Shown here: one piece after another, positions 31,965 to 38,765 of the stretch
Numbering within the stretch: position 1 is the first letter of the stretch
Layout: every line of letters begins with the position of its first letter
Translations under genes and position numbers: made by a program
Notes under the pieces: model-generated
The model's input: only the letters and a program-made list of their open reading frames with translations
Told to the model about the DNA's origin: nothing
The model's database searches: none
Assembly (NCBI GenBank): GCA_964196195.1
Contig: CAXMSE010000015.1
Span: 1-50,648 of the forward strand
Source: OFTM10 sp964196195
GTDB taxonomy: Bacteria > Actinomycetota > Acidimicrobiia > Acidimicrobiales > Aldehydirespiratoraceae
Length of the DNA stretch: 50,648 bases
Reading direction: 5' to 3'

Positions 31965-33113
31965 CGTGTTGGCACATTCCTGTTTGGTGGGGTCGAGATG
32001 GACGAGGTGGGCGCGGGCCCGCCCGCCCCGATGGACCGGCGCTACGACAACGCCGCAGTGTGGGCGGCCACAGAACGAATAATCGACATGGGTGTGCTGT
32101 CGGACCAGCTCGGCTACGACTCGTTCTGGCTCACCGAGCATCACTTCCAGTACGAAGGCTACGAAGTGATCCCCAACGGAATCCTTCTCGGCGCGATTCT
32201 GGCCGAACGCACCGAGCGGATACGCATCGGTATGGCGTTCAACATCGTTCCCCAGTGGCATCCACTCAAGCTCGCCGAGGACTTCGCCACCCTGCACAAC
32301 ATCTCCGGAGGGCGCGGCATCCTCGGGGTGGGGCGGGGAACAGTGCCTCGCGAGTCGGAGGTTCTCGGCTCGAAGATCGGCAGTTTCGACAACCCCGATC
32401 AGAGAGCGGCCGACGAGCACAACCGTAAGCAGTTCGATGAAGCCATGTCGGTCATACGGATGGCCCTTGATCAGGAGACGTTCTCGTTCCATGGCGACAT
32501 CTACGATTTCCCACCCCCTGGTATCCCCGACCGAGGCGGGTTCGTAGAAGAGCTCACCCTCGTTCCCCGACCCCTGTATCCCTACGAAACCTGGCAGGCA
32601 ATCACCTCGCCGCCCACCCTCGAGGCTGTGCCTCGGTCGGGCTGGGGCGGCGTTTTCTGGAACAACCATCACTCGTTCGTCAAGATGCGGTGGGAGCGCT
32701 TCGCTGAAATCTACGAGGAGACCCATGGCCGAGCTCTCAAGCGGGGCGAACACCGTGCGCTCGCGGTGAGTGTGAGAGTCGACGACACCCACGAGGCCGC
32801 GATCGAGTCGGTTCGTCCCGGCCACGACGAGTTCTGGAAGTTCCTCGGGCCCTACGGCTGGAGCAAGGGCTACATGGGCCCCGACGGCAAGCCCGCGCCC
32901 CCCGGTCTGATTCCCACCCTGGAGCAGTCCCTCGACCATCGCACCTGGATCGTGGGAACTGCCGACGAGGTTGCCGAGCAGATCAACTGGTTCGATGAGC
33001 AGCTGGGACTCGAAAACCTGATGCTGTTCCCGGCGATGCCCGGCGACTCCTACGACGGCGTGGCCGAGCAACTGCACAGGATTTCCGAGGACGTTCTTCC
33101 CCAGCTCGGCTAA
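31962..33113 (+). CDS. LLM class flavin-dependent oxidoreductase (3), bacterial-luciferase-like monooxygenase
   Basis: A 383-residue luciferase-like monooxygenase. It begins MRVGTFLFGGVEMDEVG, has SFWLTEHHFQYEGYEVIPNG (the TEHHF motif of FMN-type LLM monooxygenases), IRIGMAFNIVPQWHPLKLAE and ISGGRGILGVGRGTVPRE. The EHHF motif marks the flavin-dependent alkanal or alkane monooxygenase branch rather than the F420 reductases. It is longer than LLM (1) and (2). ATG 31962 is supported by TATGGT 6 nt upstream. An EamA transporter gene follows 6 nt after its stop. Confidence 0.87.
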   Translation: MRVGTFLFGGVEMDEVGAGPPAPMDRRYDNAAVWAATERIIDMGVLSDQLGYDSFWLTEHHFQYEGYEVIPNGILLGAILAERTERIRIGMAFNIVPQWHPLKLAEDFATLHNISGGRGILGVGRGTVPRESEVLGSKIGSFDNPDQRAADEHNRKQFDEAMSVIRMALDQETFSFHGDIYDFPPPGIPDRGGFVEELTLVPRPLYPYETWQAITSPPTLEAVPRSGWGGVFWNNHHSFVKMRWERFAEIYEETHGRALKRGEHRALAVSVRVDDTHEAAIESVRPGHDEFWKFLGPYGWSKGYMGPDGKPAPPGLIPTLEQSLDHRTWIVGTADEVAEQINWFDEQLGLENLMLFPAMPGDSYDGVAEQLHRISEDVLPQLG

Positions 33114-33119
33114 GTATCC

Positions 33120-33983
33120 ATGGACATCGCAATCGTTCTGTCGCTCACTGCCGGAGTTGCGTGGGCAGTCAACATTGTCGTGGTGCGATGGGCGCTCGAC
33201 CGGAGCTCCGCTCCTCCGATGGCGGGGGCATTCGTAGGGGTGGCGGTGGCCGCGGTGTGTGCTCTCACGGTGGCTTTGGTTGCGGGTGGGGAGCCTCCAT
33301 CGAGTGGCCTGATCTGGCGATTTGCGCTGGTTGGTGCGATTGCCCCGGGGAGTTCCCAAGGTTTCTTCGTCTCTTCCATCAAGGCGATCGGCCCGGCCCG
33401 GAGCTCGGTTCTGGTCAGCACCAACCCGATCTGGTCGGTGCTACTCGCCATCTTGTTTCTCGACGAGGGATGGCGGGTGCCGGTGCTCATCGGTACTGCA
33501 CTGGTGGTTGCCGGTGGCATTCTCATCAGCTGGGAGCCCGGCCTCGGATTCCGCCACCTGGGTGTGATCCTCGCGCTCGTCGTGGCTATCACTTTCGGAG
33601 TTCGCGACGTGGTGGCGCGGGAGTTCACCAGTGCAACCGATCTCTCGATCTGGTGGGCGGCATCGGTGGTGTTGGGTACCGCAGCTCTGACGGTGGCTCT
33701 GATCGGCGTCGTGCAGCACCGCGCCAAATTCGCCTCCGGCGTGGTGCGTGCCGCACCATCATTCGTGTGGTCGGGAGTGGCTATCGGAGTGGCCTTGCCG
33801 TCGTTGTTCGCGGCCCTCGATCGCTCCAGCGTGGGTGTGGCCGCCCCGCTCACCAACGCGGCCCAGAGCGTCATGGTGGTGGCTCTCGGCTCGGTCGTCT
33901 TCGGCGCTCGTGAACGCACACCCAGAATCCTCATGGCTCTGGTCTTGGTGGTTGCGGGAGGCACCCTCATCACCGCCACGTGA
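33120..33983 (+). CDS. EamA/DMT family transporter
   Basis: A 287-residue protein of ten hydrophobic helices in two halves. Each half carries the EamA repeat: AGVAWAVNIVVVRWALDRSS and later AITFGVRDVVAREFTSATD, with ARSSVLVSTNPIWSVLLAILFLDE and VAAPLTNAAQSVMVVALGSVVFGARE. DMT carriers move amino acids, nucleosides or metabolites. The ligand is unknown. The start is 6 nt after the LLM (3) stop and it is followed by LLM (4), so it is probably part of the same transcript and may import the substrate of these oxidoreductases. Confidence 0.87.
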   Translation: MDIAIVLSLTAGVAWAVNIVVVRWALDRSSAPPMAGAFVGVAVAAVCALTVALVAGGEPPSSGLIWRFALVGAIAPGSSQGFFVSSIKAIGPARSSVLVSTNPIWSVLLAILFLDEGWRVPVLIGTALVVAGGILISWEPGLGFRHLGVILALVVAITFGVRDVVAREFTSATDLSIWWAASVVLGTAALTVALIGVVQHRAKFASGVVRAAPSFVWSGVAIGVALPSLFAALDRSSVGVAAPLTNAAQSVMVVALGSVVFGARERTPRILMALVLVVAGGTLITAT

Positions 33984-34009
33984 GCACGGTCGGCCGTCTT
34001 GGGTGGGCA

Positions 34010-34025
34010 TATGCTCGCAGCCATG
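34010..34025 (+). promoter_or_regulatory. Putative leaderless promoter -10 box for LLM (4)
   Basis: TATGCT (34010-34015) lies 7 nt before ATG 34023, with no ribosome binding site. Confidence 0.4.
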
Positions 34026-35048
34026 ACACAGCGCATGGCCCTTTACCTCCAGGACAAGCACCCGATCTCCTATGAGATCGAGATGGTGAAATACGCTGAG
34101 GAGAAGGGGTTCTCGGAGATCTGGCAAGCCGACACCCGGCTCGCCCGTGACTGTGTGGTGATGATGAGTGCATTTCTGGCCGAAACCACCACGATGCGTT
34201 TCGGGAGCGGTGTGCTGCCGATTTACACTCGCAATCCAGCGGTGATCGCCGCCACCTGGAGCACGATGTGGGAGCTCGGTGGGCTCACACCGGAGGGCGA
34301 GAGTCGGGTGATGTTGGGCCTCGGCGCGTGGTGGGAGCCGATCGCAAGTCGAGTGGGAGCCGACCGGCGCAAGCCGCTCACTGCCATGCGCGAAAATGTG
34401 GAGGCGATCAGGCAGCTCTTCACGATGGAGGAAGTCACCTATCAGGGCGAGTTCGTCAACCTCGACAGGGTCCGGCTCGATGTGGCCTTCGGCGACGCCA
34501 GTCCCCGCGCCATCCCGATCTACATCGGAGCAACCGGACCCAAGATGCTCGAGCTCACCGGTGAGATCTGCGACGGCATCGTGCTCAACTATGTGGTGTC
34601 CACCGAGTACATCGCCGATGCGGTGGGCCTGGTGGCCGACGGTGCGGCTAAGGCTGGCAAGTCCATCGACGACATCGACAGGCCCGAACTCCTCGTGTGC
34701 TCACTATCCGACGACGATCCGGATGAGGCCATGACCACCGGCAAGGCCCTGGTGGCCTACTACCTCGGCACCGAGCCCCACATCATGAAGGCATCAGGGG
34801 CAGACCCGGAGCTGGTCGAACGTGTCCAGGAGATCGTCGGATGGCCCGCGACCGAGGAGGACTACCGCAGGGCCGCCCACCTGATCCCCGACGACCTCGT
34901 ACGCAACCTCATGGCGGTGGGTACTGCCGACCAGTGTCGGGAGAAGGTGGCCGAGTACATCGAGGCCGGAGTGACCTGCCCGATCCTGTTCCCGATGATG
35001 GACGACATCAAGCCGGTGATCGACGCCTTCACCGACTGGACCCCGTGA
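34023..35048 (+). CDS. LLM class F420/flavin-dependent oxidoreductase (4)
   Basis: A 341-residue luciferase-like protein. It reads RMALYLQDKHPISYEIEMVK, SEIWQADTRLARDCVVMMSA, RFGSGVLPIYTRNPAVIAAT and SRVMLGLGAWWEPIASRVG. The TRNPAVIAAT and LGLGAWWEP segments place it with F420-dependent methylene-H4MPT reductase-like LLM proteins. ATG 34023 is supported by a -10-like box 7 nt upstream. Its stop overlaps the GTG start of the amidohydrolase gene, so the two are coupled. The substrate is unknown. Confidence 0.86.
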   Translation: MTQRMALYLQDKHPISYEIEMVKYAEEKGFSEIWQADTRLARDCVVMMSAFLAETTTMRFGSGVLPIYTRNPAVIAATWSTMWELGGLTPEGESRVMLGLGAWWEPIASRVGADRRKPLTAMRENVEAIRQLFTMEEVTYQGEFVNLDRVRLDVAFGDASPRAIPIYIGATGPKMLELTGEICDGIVLNYVVSTEYIADAVGLVADGAAKAGKSIDDIDRPELLVCSLSDDDPDEAMTTGKALVAYYLGTEPHIMKASGADPELVERVQEIVGWPATEEDYRRAAHLIPDDLVRNLMAVGTADQCREKVAEYIEAGVTCPILFPMMDDIKPVIDAFTDWTP

Positions 35049-36436
35049 TCACTCCGCCAGCCCGTCCGCCCGGCGGTCTCCTGATCGAAGGCGGGGCCGT
35101 GGTGACCGTCGACGACGACTTCACCGTCCACGATCCTGGGTGGGTCCATGTGGTCGATGATCGGATCGTGGCGGTTGGTGCCGGTGAGGCACCCCAAGAG
35201 GTCCGTCAGTCGGTCGGGCGGCTGATCGATGGCTCCGGCTCGGCGGTCATGCCGGGTATGACCAACGGTCACACCCATCTTTTCCAGACCTTCTTTCGGG
35301 GCCAGGCCGACGACAAGCCCCTGCTCGACTGGCTGCGGGAGTGCATCTGGCCCGGAGCCGTGCACCTCGACCGGGAGTCGGCCCGCCTGGCCGCCCTGGT
35401 CGGGCTGGTCGAGAACCTGAGGGCGGGCGCCACTTCGGTCATCGACCATCAGTACGTCCACATAGATGAGGGAATCGACGACGGTGTGTGTTCGGCCGCC
35501 GATGAGCTCGGCATCCGCTTCCTGCTCGCGCGAGGCTGGGCCGACCGCAACTACCTGCCCGCCCTCACCGAGTCGGCCGACACCGTTCTGCAGCGTTCTC
35601 GCGACGTGCGAGATCGGTGGCACGGCCACGACGACGACCGCATCAGGATCGAGCTCGCTCCCTTGATTCCGTGGGGTTGTTCCGACGAGGCGATGCTTGC
35701 AACCGTCGAAGAGGCCCGGTCGTGGGGAGCCGGCACCCACATCCACTGCGCGGAAACCTCCACGGAGGTGGAAATGAGTCTCGATGAGCGCGGCGTCCGT
35801 CACGTTGAGTGGCTCGAACAGCTCGGCGTACTCGGCCCCGATTTCCAGCTGGCCCATTCGGTTTGGCTCGACGATAACGAGCTCGATCTCATCGCTGCTC
35901 GCGGCGCCACCGTGGTGCACTGTCCGGTGAGCAACATGTACCTCGCGTCTGGTGTTGCGAGGATCCTCGCCATGCGCGAGCGGGGCATCTCGGTGGCGCT
36001 GGCCTCCGATGGCCCGGGGTCCAACAACCGCCAGGACATGTTCGAGGTGCTTAAATCAACGGTGCTGCTACAGAAGATTCACCATCTCGACCCGATGGCG
36101 CTCCAGCCCGAGGAGGCGATCACGATGGCTTGTCGTGACGGCGCCAAGGCCTTCGGCACTCCCTCCATCACCGGCTCGCTCGAGGCCGGCAGGAAGGCCG
36201 ACCTCGTTGTCGTCGATCTCCAATCGGTCTTCGTGGCTCCCGTACATCGGGTGCCGAGTGCCCTGGTGTTCTGCTCCGCTCCCGCCGACGTGAGCCATGT
36301 GGTCGTCGACGGGCGTGTGCTTATCGACGAGGGCGAGTTGGTGATGCTCGATGAGGATGCTCTGCTGGCGGAGGCCGAGGCATCGGCTCGTTCGGTGTTT
36401 CTCCGTGCCGGGGTGGAGAGTCGGCTCACGCGCTGA
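35045..36436 (+). CDS. Amidohydrolase, SAH/8-oxoguanine/chlorohydrolase deaminase family
   Basis: A 463-residue metal-dependent hydrolase of the amidohydrolase superfamily. The metal and catalytic residues are visible in order: H76 and H78 in NGHTHLFQTFF, the third histidine in THIHCAETSTEV, the fourth in LAHSVWLDDNEL and the aspartate in ALASDGPGSNN. The long N-terminal beta domain and C-terminal return to it (DLVVVDL, VHRVPSALVF) fit deaminases acting on S-adenosylhomocysteine, 8-oxoguanine or guanine and the triazine hydrolases. Its GTG start overlaps the LLM (4) stop. The substrate is probably an amino-substituted heterocycle. Confidence 0.87.
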   Translation: MITPPARPPGGLLIEGGAVVTVDDDFTVHDPGWVHVVDDRIVAVGAGEAPQEVRQSVGRLIDGSGSAVMPGMTNGHTHLFQTFFRGQADDKPLLDWLRECIWPGAVHLDRESARLAALVGLVENLRAGATSVIDHQYVHIDEGIDDGVCSAADELGIRFLLARGWADRNYLPALTESADTVLQRSRDVRDRWHGHDDDRIRIELAPLIPWGCSDEAMLATVEEARSWGAGTHIHCAETSTEVEMSLDERGVRHVEWLEQLGVLGPDFQLAHSVWLDDNELDLIAARGATVVHCPVSNMYLASGVARILAMRERGISVALASDGPGSNNRQDMFEVLKSTVLLQKIHHLDPMALQPEEAITMACRDGAKAFGTPSITGSLEAGRKADLVVVDLQSVFVAPVHRVPSALVFCSAPADVSHVVVDGRVLIDEGELVMLDEDALLAEAEASARSVFLRAGVESRLTR

Positions 36437-36481
36437 CCCGATCCTCTGCTGGCCCGATTACCCACCGCACTTCCGACTGGT

Positions 36482-36868
36482 TCAGTTGGCGGCTATCACC
36501 GCGATCTCCATCAGCCACTCGGGCCGGGCGAGTTCGGCCACCACGATCAGGGTCGATGCGGCCAGGCAGTTGTCGAGGGCACGGTCGCGGACCGCCATGA
36601 CCGGCCCGAGATCGTGGCCGGGCGTGACGTAGGTGGTGACCGACACCACGTCGGCACTTGTCATCTGGGCATCAGCCAGCATGGCGGCAATGTTGTTCCA
36701 GATGACCTCCGCCTGCTCCACGAGGCCCGATGGAACCGATCCGTCGGGTGAGATCGGAACGACCCCTGAGGTGTGAAGCCAGCGGGCGGCGCCCTCGGTG
36801 AGACGGGCATGGGCATAGGTGGCGGCAGGCGCCGCAATCGGGGCCGGGTTCACAGGGTTGTGCTTCAC
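36482..36868 (-). CDS. RidA/YjgF/UK114 family protein
   Basis: A 128-residue protein with the RidA fold signatures HTSGVVPISPDGSVPSGLVE, QAEVIWNNIAAMLADAQMT, SADVVSVTTYVTPGHDLGPVM and the end segment STLIVVAELARPEWLMEIAV. The arginine of AELARPEWLMEIA sits at the position of the conserved arginine that anchors a carboxylate in active members. RidA-like proteins deaminate reactive enamines/imines; RutC, in pyrimidine degradation, is a relative. The GTG start is inside the Rieske gene stop (GTGA), so the two act on the same pathway. The boundary at 36868 follows that overlap. Confidence 0.85.
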   Translation of the reverse strand: MKHNPVNPAPIAAPAATYAHARLTEGAARWLHTSGVVPISPDGSVPSGLVEQAEVIWNNIAAMLADAQMTSADVVSVTTYVTPGHDLGPVMAVRDRALDNCLAASTLIVVAELARPEWLMEIAVIAAN

Positions 36869-37881
36869 GCCGTCTCTTCGGTGAGAGCGGCGACGTCGGC
36901 GAGCACTCGCCGAAGTTCCACGGTGATGCGGTCGGCGCGGGTGTGGGTCTCGATGCCGGGATCGATCGGCACTGCTTTCAGGACCAGTTGCTCCAGAAGC
37001 TCGCGATCTTCGCGGCCGACTTCCAGCTGGAAATCGAGGTATTCCTGCGCCGTCATCCGCCCATCGGCGATGTTCTCGGCGAGGATCAGCAAGAACAGCC
37101 TCGTTGTGTCGGCGTCGACCGGCTGGTGAAAGAACATCAGCACCAGCACTCCGGCCGTGCCGTATTCGATCTGGAGCCGCACATGGTGGGGTGCATCGCA
37201 GCGAAAAGTCATGGTGCGGTCGAAAGTGTCGAAGTCGGTGGTGCCCGACGCGGCATCGGCGAGCACCTTGCTGGAGTGGTGGTGCACGGCGCTGAATGAC
37301 CATCCGTCGCGCTCCACCTCGTAGCTACCGACGGTGGTGTCGTTCGGGTCGCCGATTGTGCCGATGTGGGTGAACGGGAAGTGGGCCACGTCGAGGAAGT
37401 TGTCGGCCATCTGGGCAGCACTGGCATTCCAGCTCTGGGTGGGAACGTCGGACCGGCCAAAACGAGCCATGTCCCACTCGGGTAGATCGGGGATGGCCGT
37501 GACTGGTGCGTCGAGTGCGACCCAGACGAGGCCGTAGCGTTCGGCTACAGCCGCCACCGGTCTGAGATGTGCGGTGGGCGGGATCGTGGCGCCGTCGCCG
37601 ATGGCGGGAATCTCGACACAGTGCCCGTCGGCGTCGAACTTCCAGCCGTGGTAGGCGCAGCGGATGCAGTTTCCCTCGATGGTTCCGGCATTGAGCGGGG
37701 CCCGCCGGTGGGAGCACGCAGCCGGGAGCACGGTCCAAACCGAGTTGAGCCGAGCCAGGGTGTAGTCGTCACCCAGCAGCCGAATCGGGTGGGGTCCACG
37801 ACCATCGAGCTCTCGGATCGCCGCCACCGGATGCCAGAACCGACGCTGGCCGGGGTGGAGATTGTCGAACCATCGGGTCAT
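36865..37881 (-). CDS. Rieske non-heme iron oxygenase, terminal subunit
   Basis: A 338-residue oxygenase. The Rieske ligands are C56 and H58 (ACSHRRAPL) and C75 and H78 (CAYHGW). The mononuclear iron site is in MADNFLDVAHFPFTH, with N161, D164, H167 and H172. A single polypeptide of this size with the short C-terminal domain fits the vanillate demethylase/PobA-like group and pheophorbide-like oxygenases, which demethylate or hydroxylate substituted rings. No reductase or ferredoxin partner gene is next to it. ATG 37881 has GAGGAG upstream. It shares a promoter region with the divergent molybdenum-hydroxylase operon. Confidence 0.88.
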   Translation of the reverse strand: MTRWFDNLHPGQRRFWHPVAAIRELDGRGPHPIRLLGDDYTLARLNSVWTVLPAACSHRRAPLNAGTIEGNCIRCAYHGWKFDADGHCVEIPAIGDGATIPPTAHLRPVAAVAERYGLVWVALDAPVTAIPDLPEWDMARFGRSDVPTQSWNASAAQMADNFLDVAHFPFTHIGTIGDPNDTTVGSYEVERDGWSFSAVHHHSSKVLADAASGTTDFDTFDRTMTFRCDAPHHVRLQIEYGTAGVLVLMFFHQPVDADTTRLFLLILAENIADGRMTAQEYLDFQLEVGREDRELLEQLVLKAVPIDPGIETHTRADRITVELRRVLADVAALTEETA

Positions 37882-37921
37882 GGAGTTTCTCCTCGAAGGT
37901 GGCGTGAGACTATCGTCATCG

Positions 37922-37974
37922 TCGGTGCCGACTCTAGCTACCTCAGCTGGGTAGCTCGGCTAGGTTGGCACCGA
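37922..37974. promoter_or_regulatory. Nested inverted repeats in the divergent promoter region (putative operator)
   Basis: An outer perfect 8-bp inverted repeat (TCGGTGCC 37922-37929, GGCACCGA 37967-37974) encloses an inner perfect 7-bp inverted repeat (AGCTACC 37936-37942, GGTAGCT 37950-37956) with the palindrome CAGCTG at the centre. TAGGTT (37961-37966) could be a -10 box for the rightward operon. The remaining bases of the 164-bp gap show only the ribosome binding sites on both sides. Confidence 0.55.
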
Positions 37975-38045
37975 ATCGAAAATGAGATCAGCGACTCGAC
38001 CGGCGGCGTATCCCCGGAAGGGCGGATCAGAGATGGAGAGAAGCC

Positions 38046-38765
38046 ATGCCGCTCGCGGCTGCATACCATCGGCCCGGAAATGTCGACGAAGCGTTGGCCT
38101 TGCTGGCCGACCCCAACCGGATGCCCCTCGCCGGGGGAACGATCCTCAACGCCAGTCGAGACGCCTCTGAGATTGAGATGGTCGATCTCCAGGCACTCGG
38201 GCTCGATCAGATCACACCCGCCGGAGATCGGCTCGAGATCGGCGCCACCGCAACGCTTGCGTCGCTGATGGAGAGCGGTGAGGTTCCGGACTGGATTCGT
38301 GAAATCGCTCGCGCCGAGCAAGCGTCCACGTTGAGAACTCTGGCTACCGTGGGTGGTGCGATTGCGGCGCCCACACCCGACAGCGTGTTGGTCGCGGTTC
38401 TCCTTGTGTCCGACGCCCAGGTAAGCCTGGCCGGGGCCGACGATCGCCCGCTTGTCGCCCTCCTGAGCGGCGGAGTACCGAGCGGCGCCATCATCACGTC
38501 GATTTCGATAGCGGTCGACGGAACCGGCGCTTCCGCTTCCACCGGCCGCACCCCGGCTGATGTACCGATCGTGAGTGCAGTAGCCCGCTCGAGCGAGGCC
38601 GGCACGGTGATGGCACTCACCGGCGTGGCCGCCACACCGGTGTTGGTGTCGCCCACCGACCCCACCGCAGGGCTTCAGCCGTCCGGCGACTTTCGTGGTT
38701 CGGCTGAATATCGGACCGAGCTCGCCCGGATCCTGGCATCACGAGTAGAGGGGGCCCTACGATGA
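38046..38765 (+). CDS. FAD-binding (medium) subunit-like protein of a molybdenum hydroxylase
   Basis: A 239-residue protein of the CoxM/XdhB family (normally about 280-290). The first FAD motif is PLAGGTILN, the second region reads TLATVGGAIAAPTPDS, and the C-terminus GDFRGSAEYRTELARILASR is typical of the subunit's last domain. The second motif, normally IRNxxTIGGNxA, here lacks the Asn residues and reads LRTLATVGGAIA, so FAD binding may be weakened or altered. The gene is short. ATG 38046 has GGAGAG upstream, and the next gene overlaps its stop by 4 nt. Confidence 0.8.
   Translation: MPLAAAYHRPGNVDEALALLADPNRMPLAGGTILNASRDASEIEMVDLQALGLDQITPAGDRLEIGATATLASLMESGEVPDWIREIARAEQASTLRTLATVGGAIAAPTPDSVLVAVLLVSDAQVSLAGADDRPLVALLSGGVPSGAIITSISIAVDGTGASASTGRTPADVPIVSAVARSSEAGTVMALTGVAATPVLVSPTDPTAGLQPSGDFRGSAEYRTELARILASRVEGALR

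Noticed and set aside
31845..33359. Minus-strand frame of 504 codons opposite LLM (3) and the EamA gene
   Set aside because: It lies over two well-supported genes on the other strand and shows no recognisable motif.
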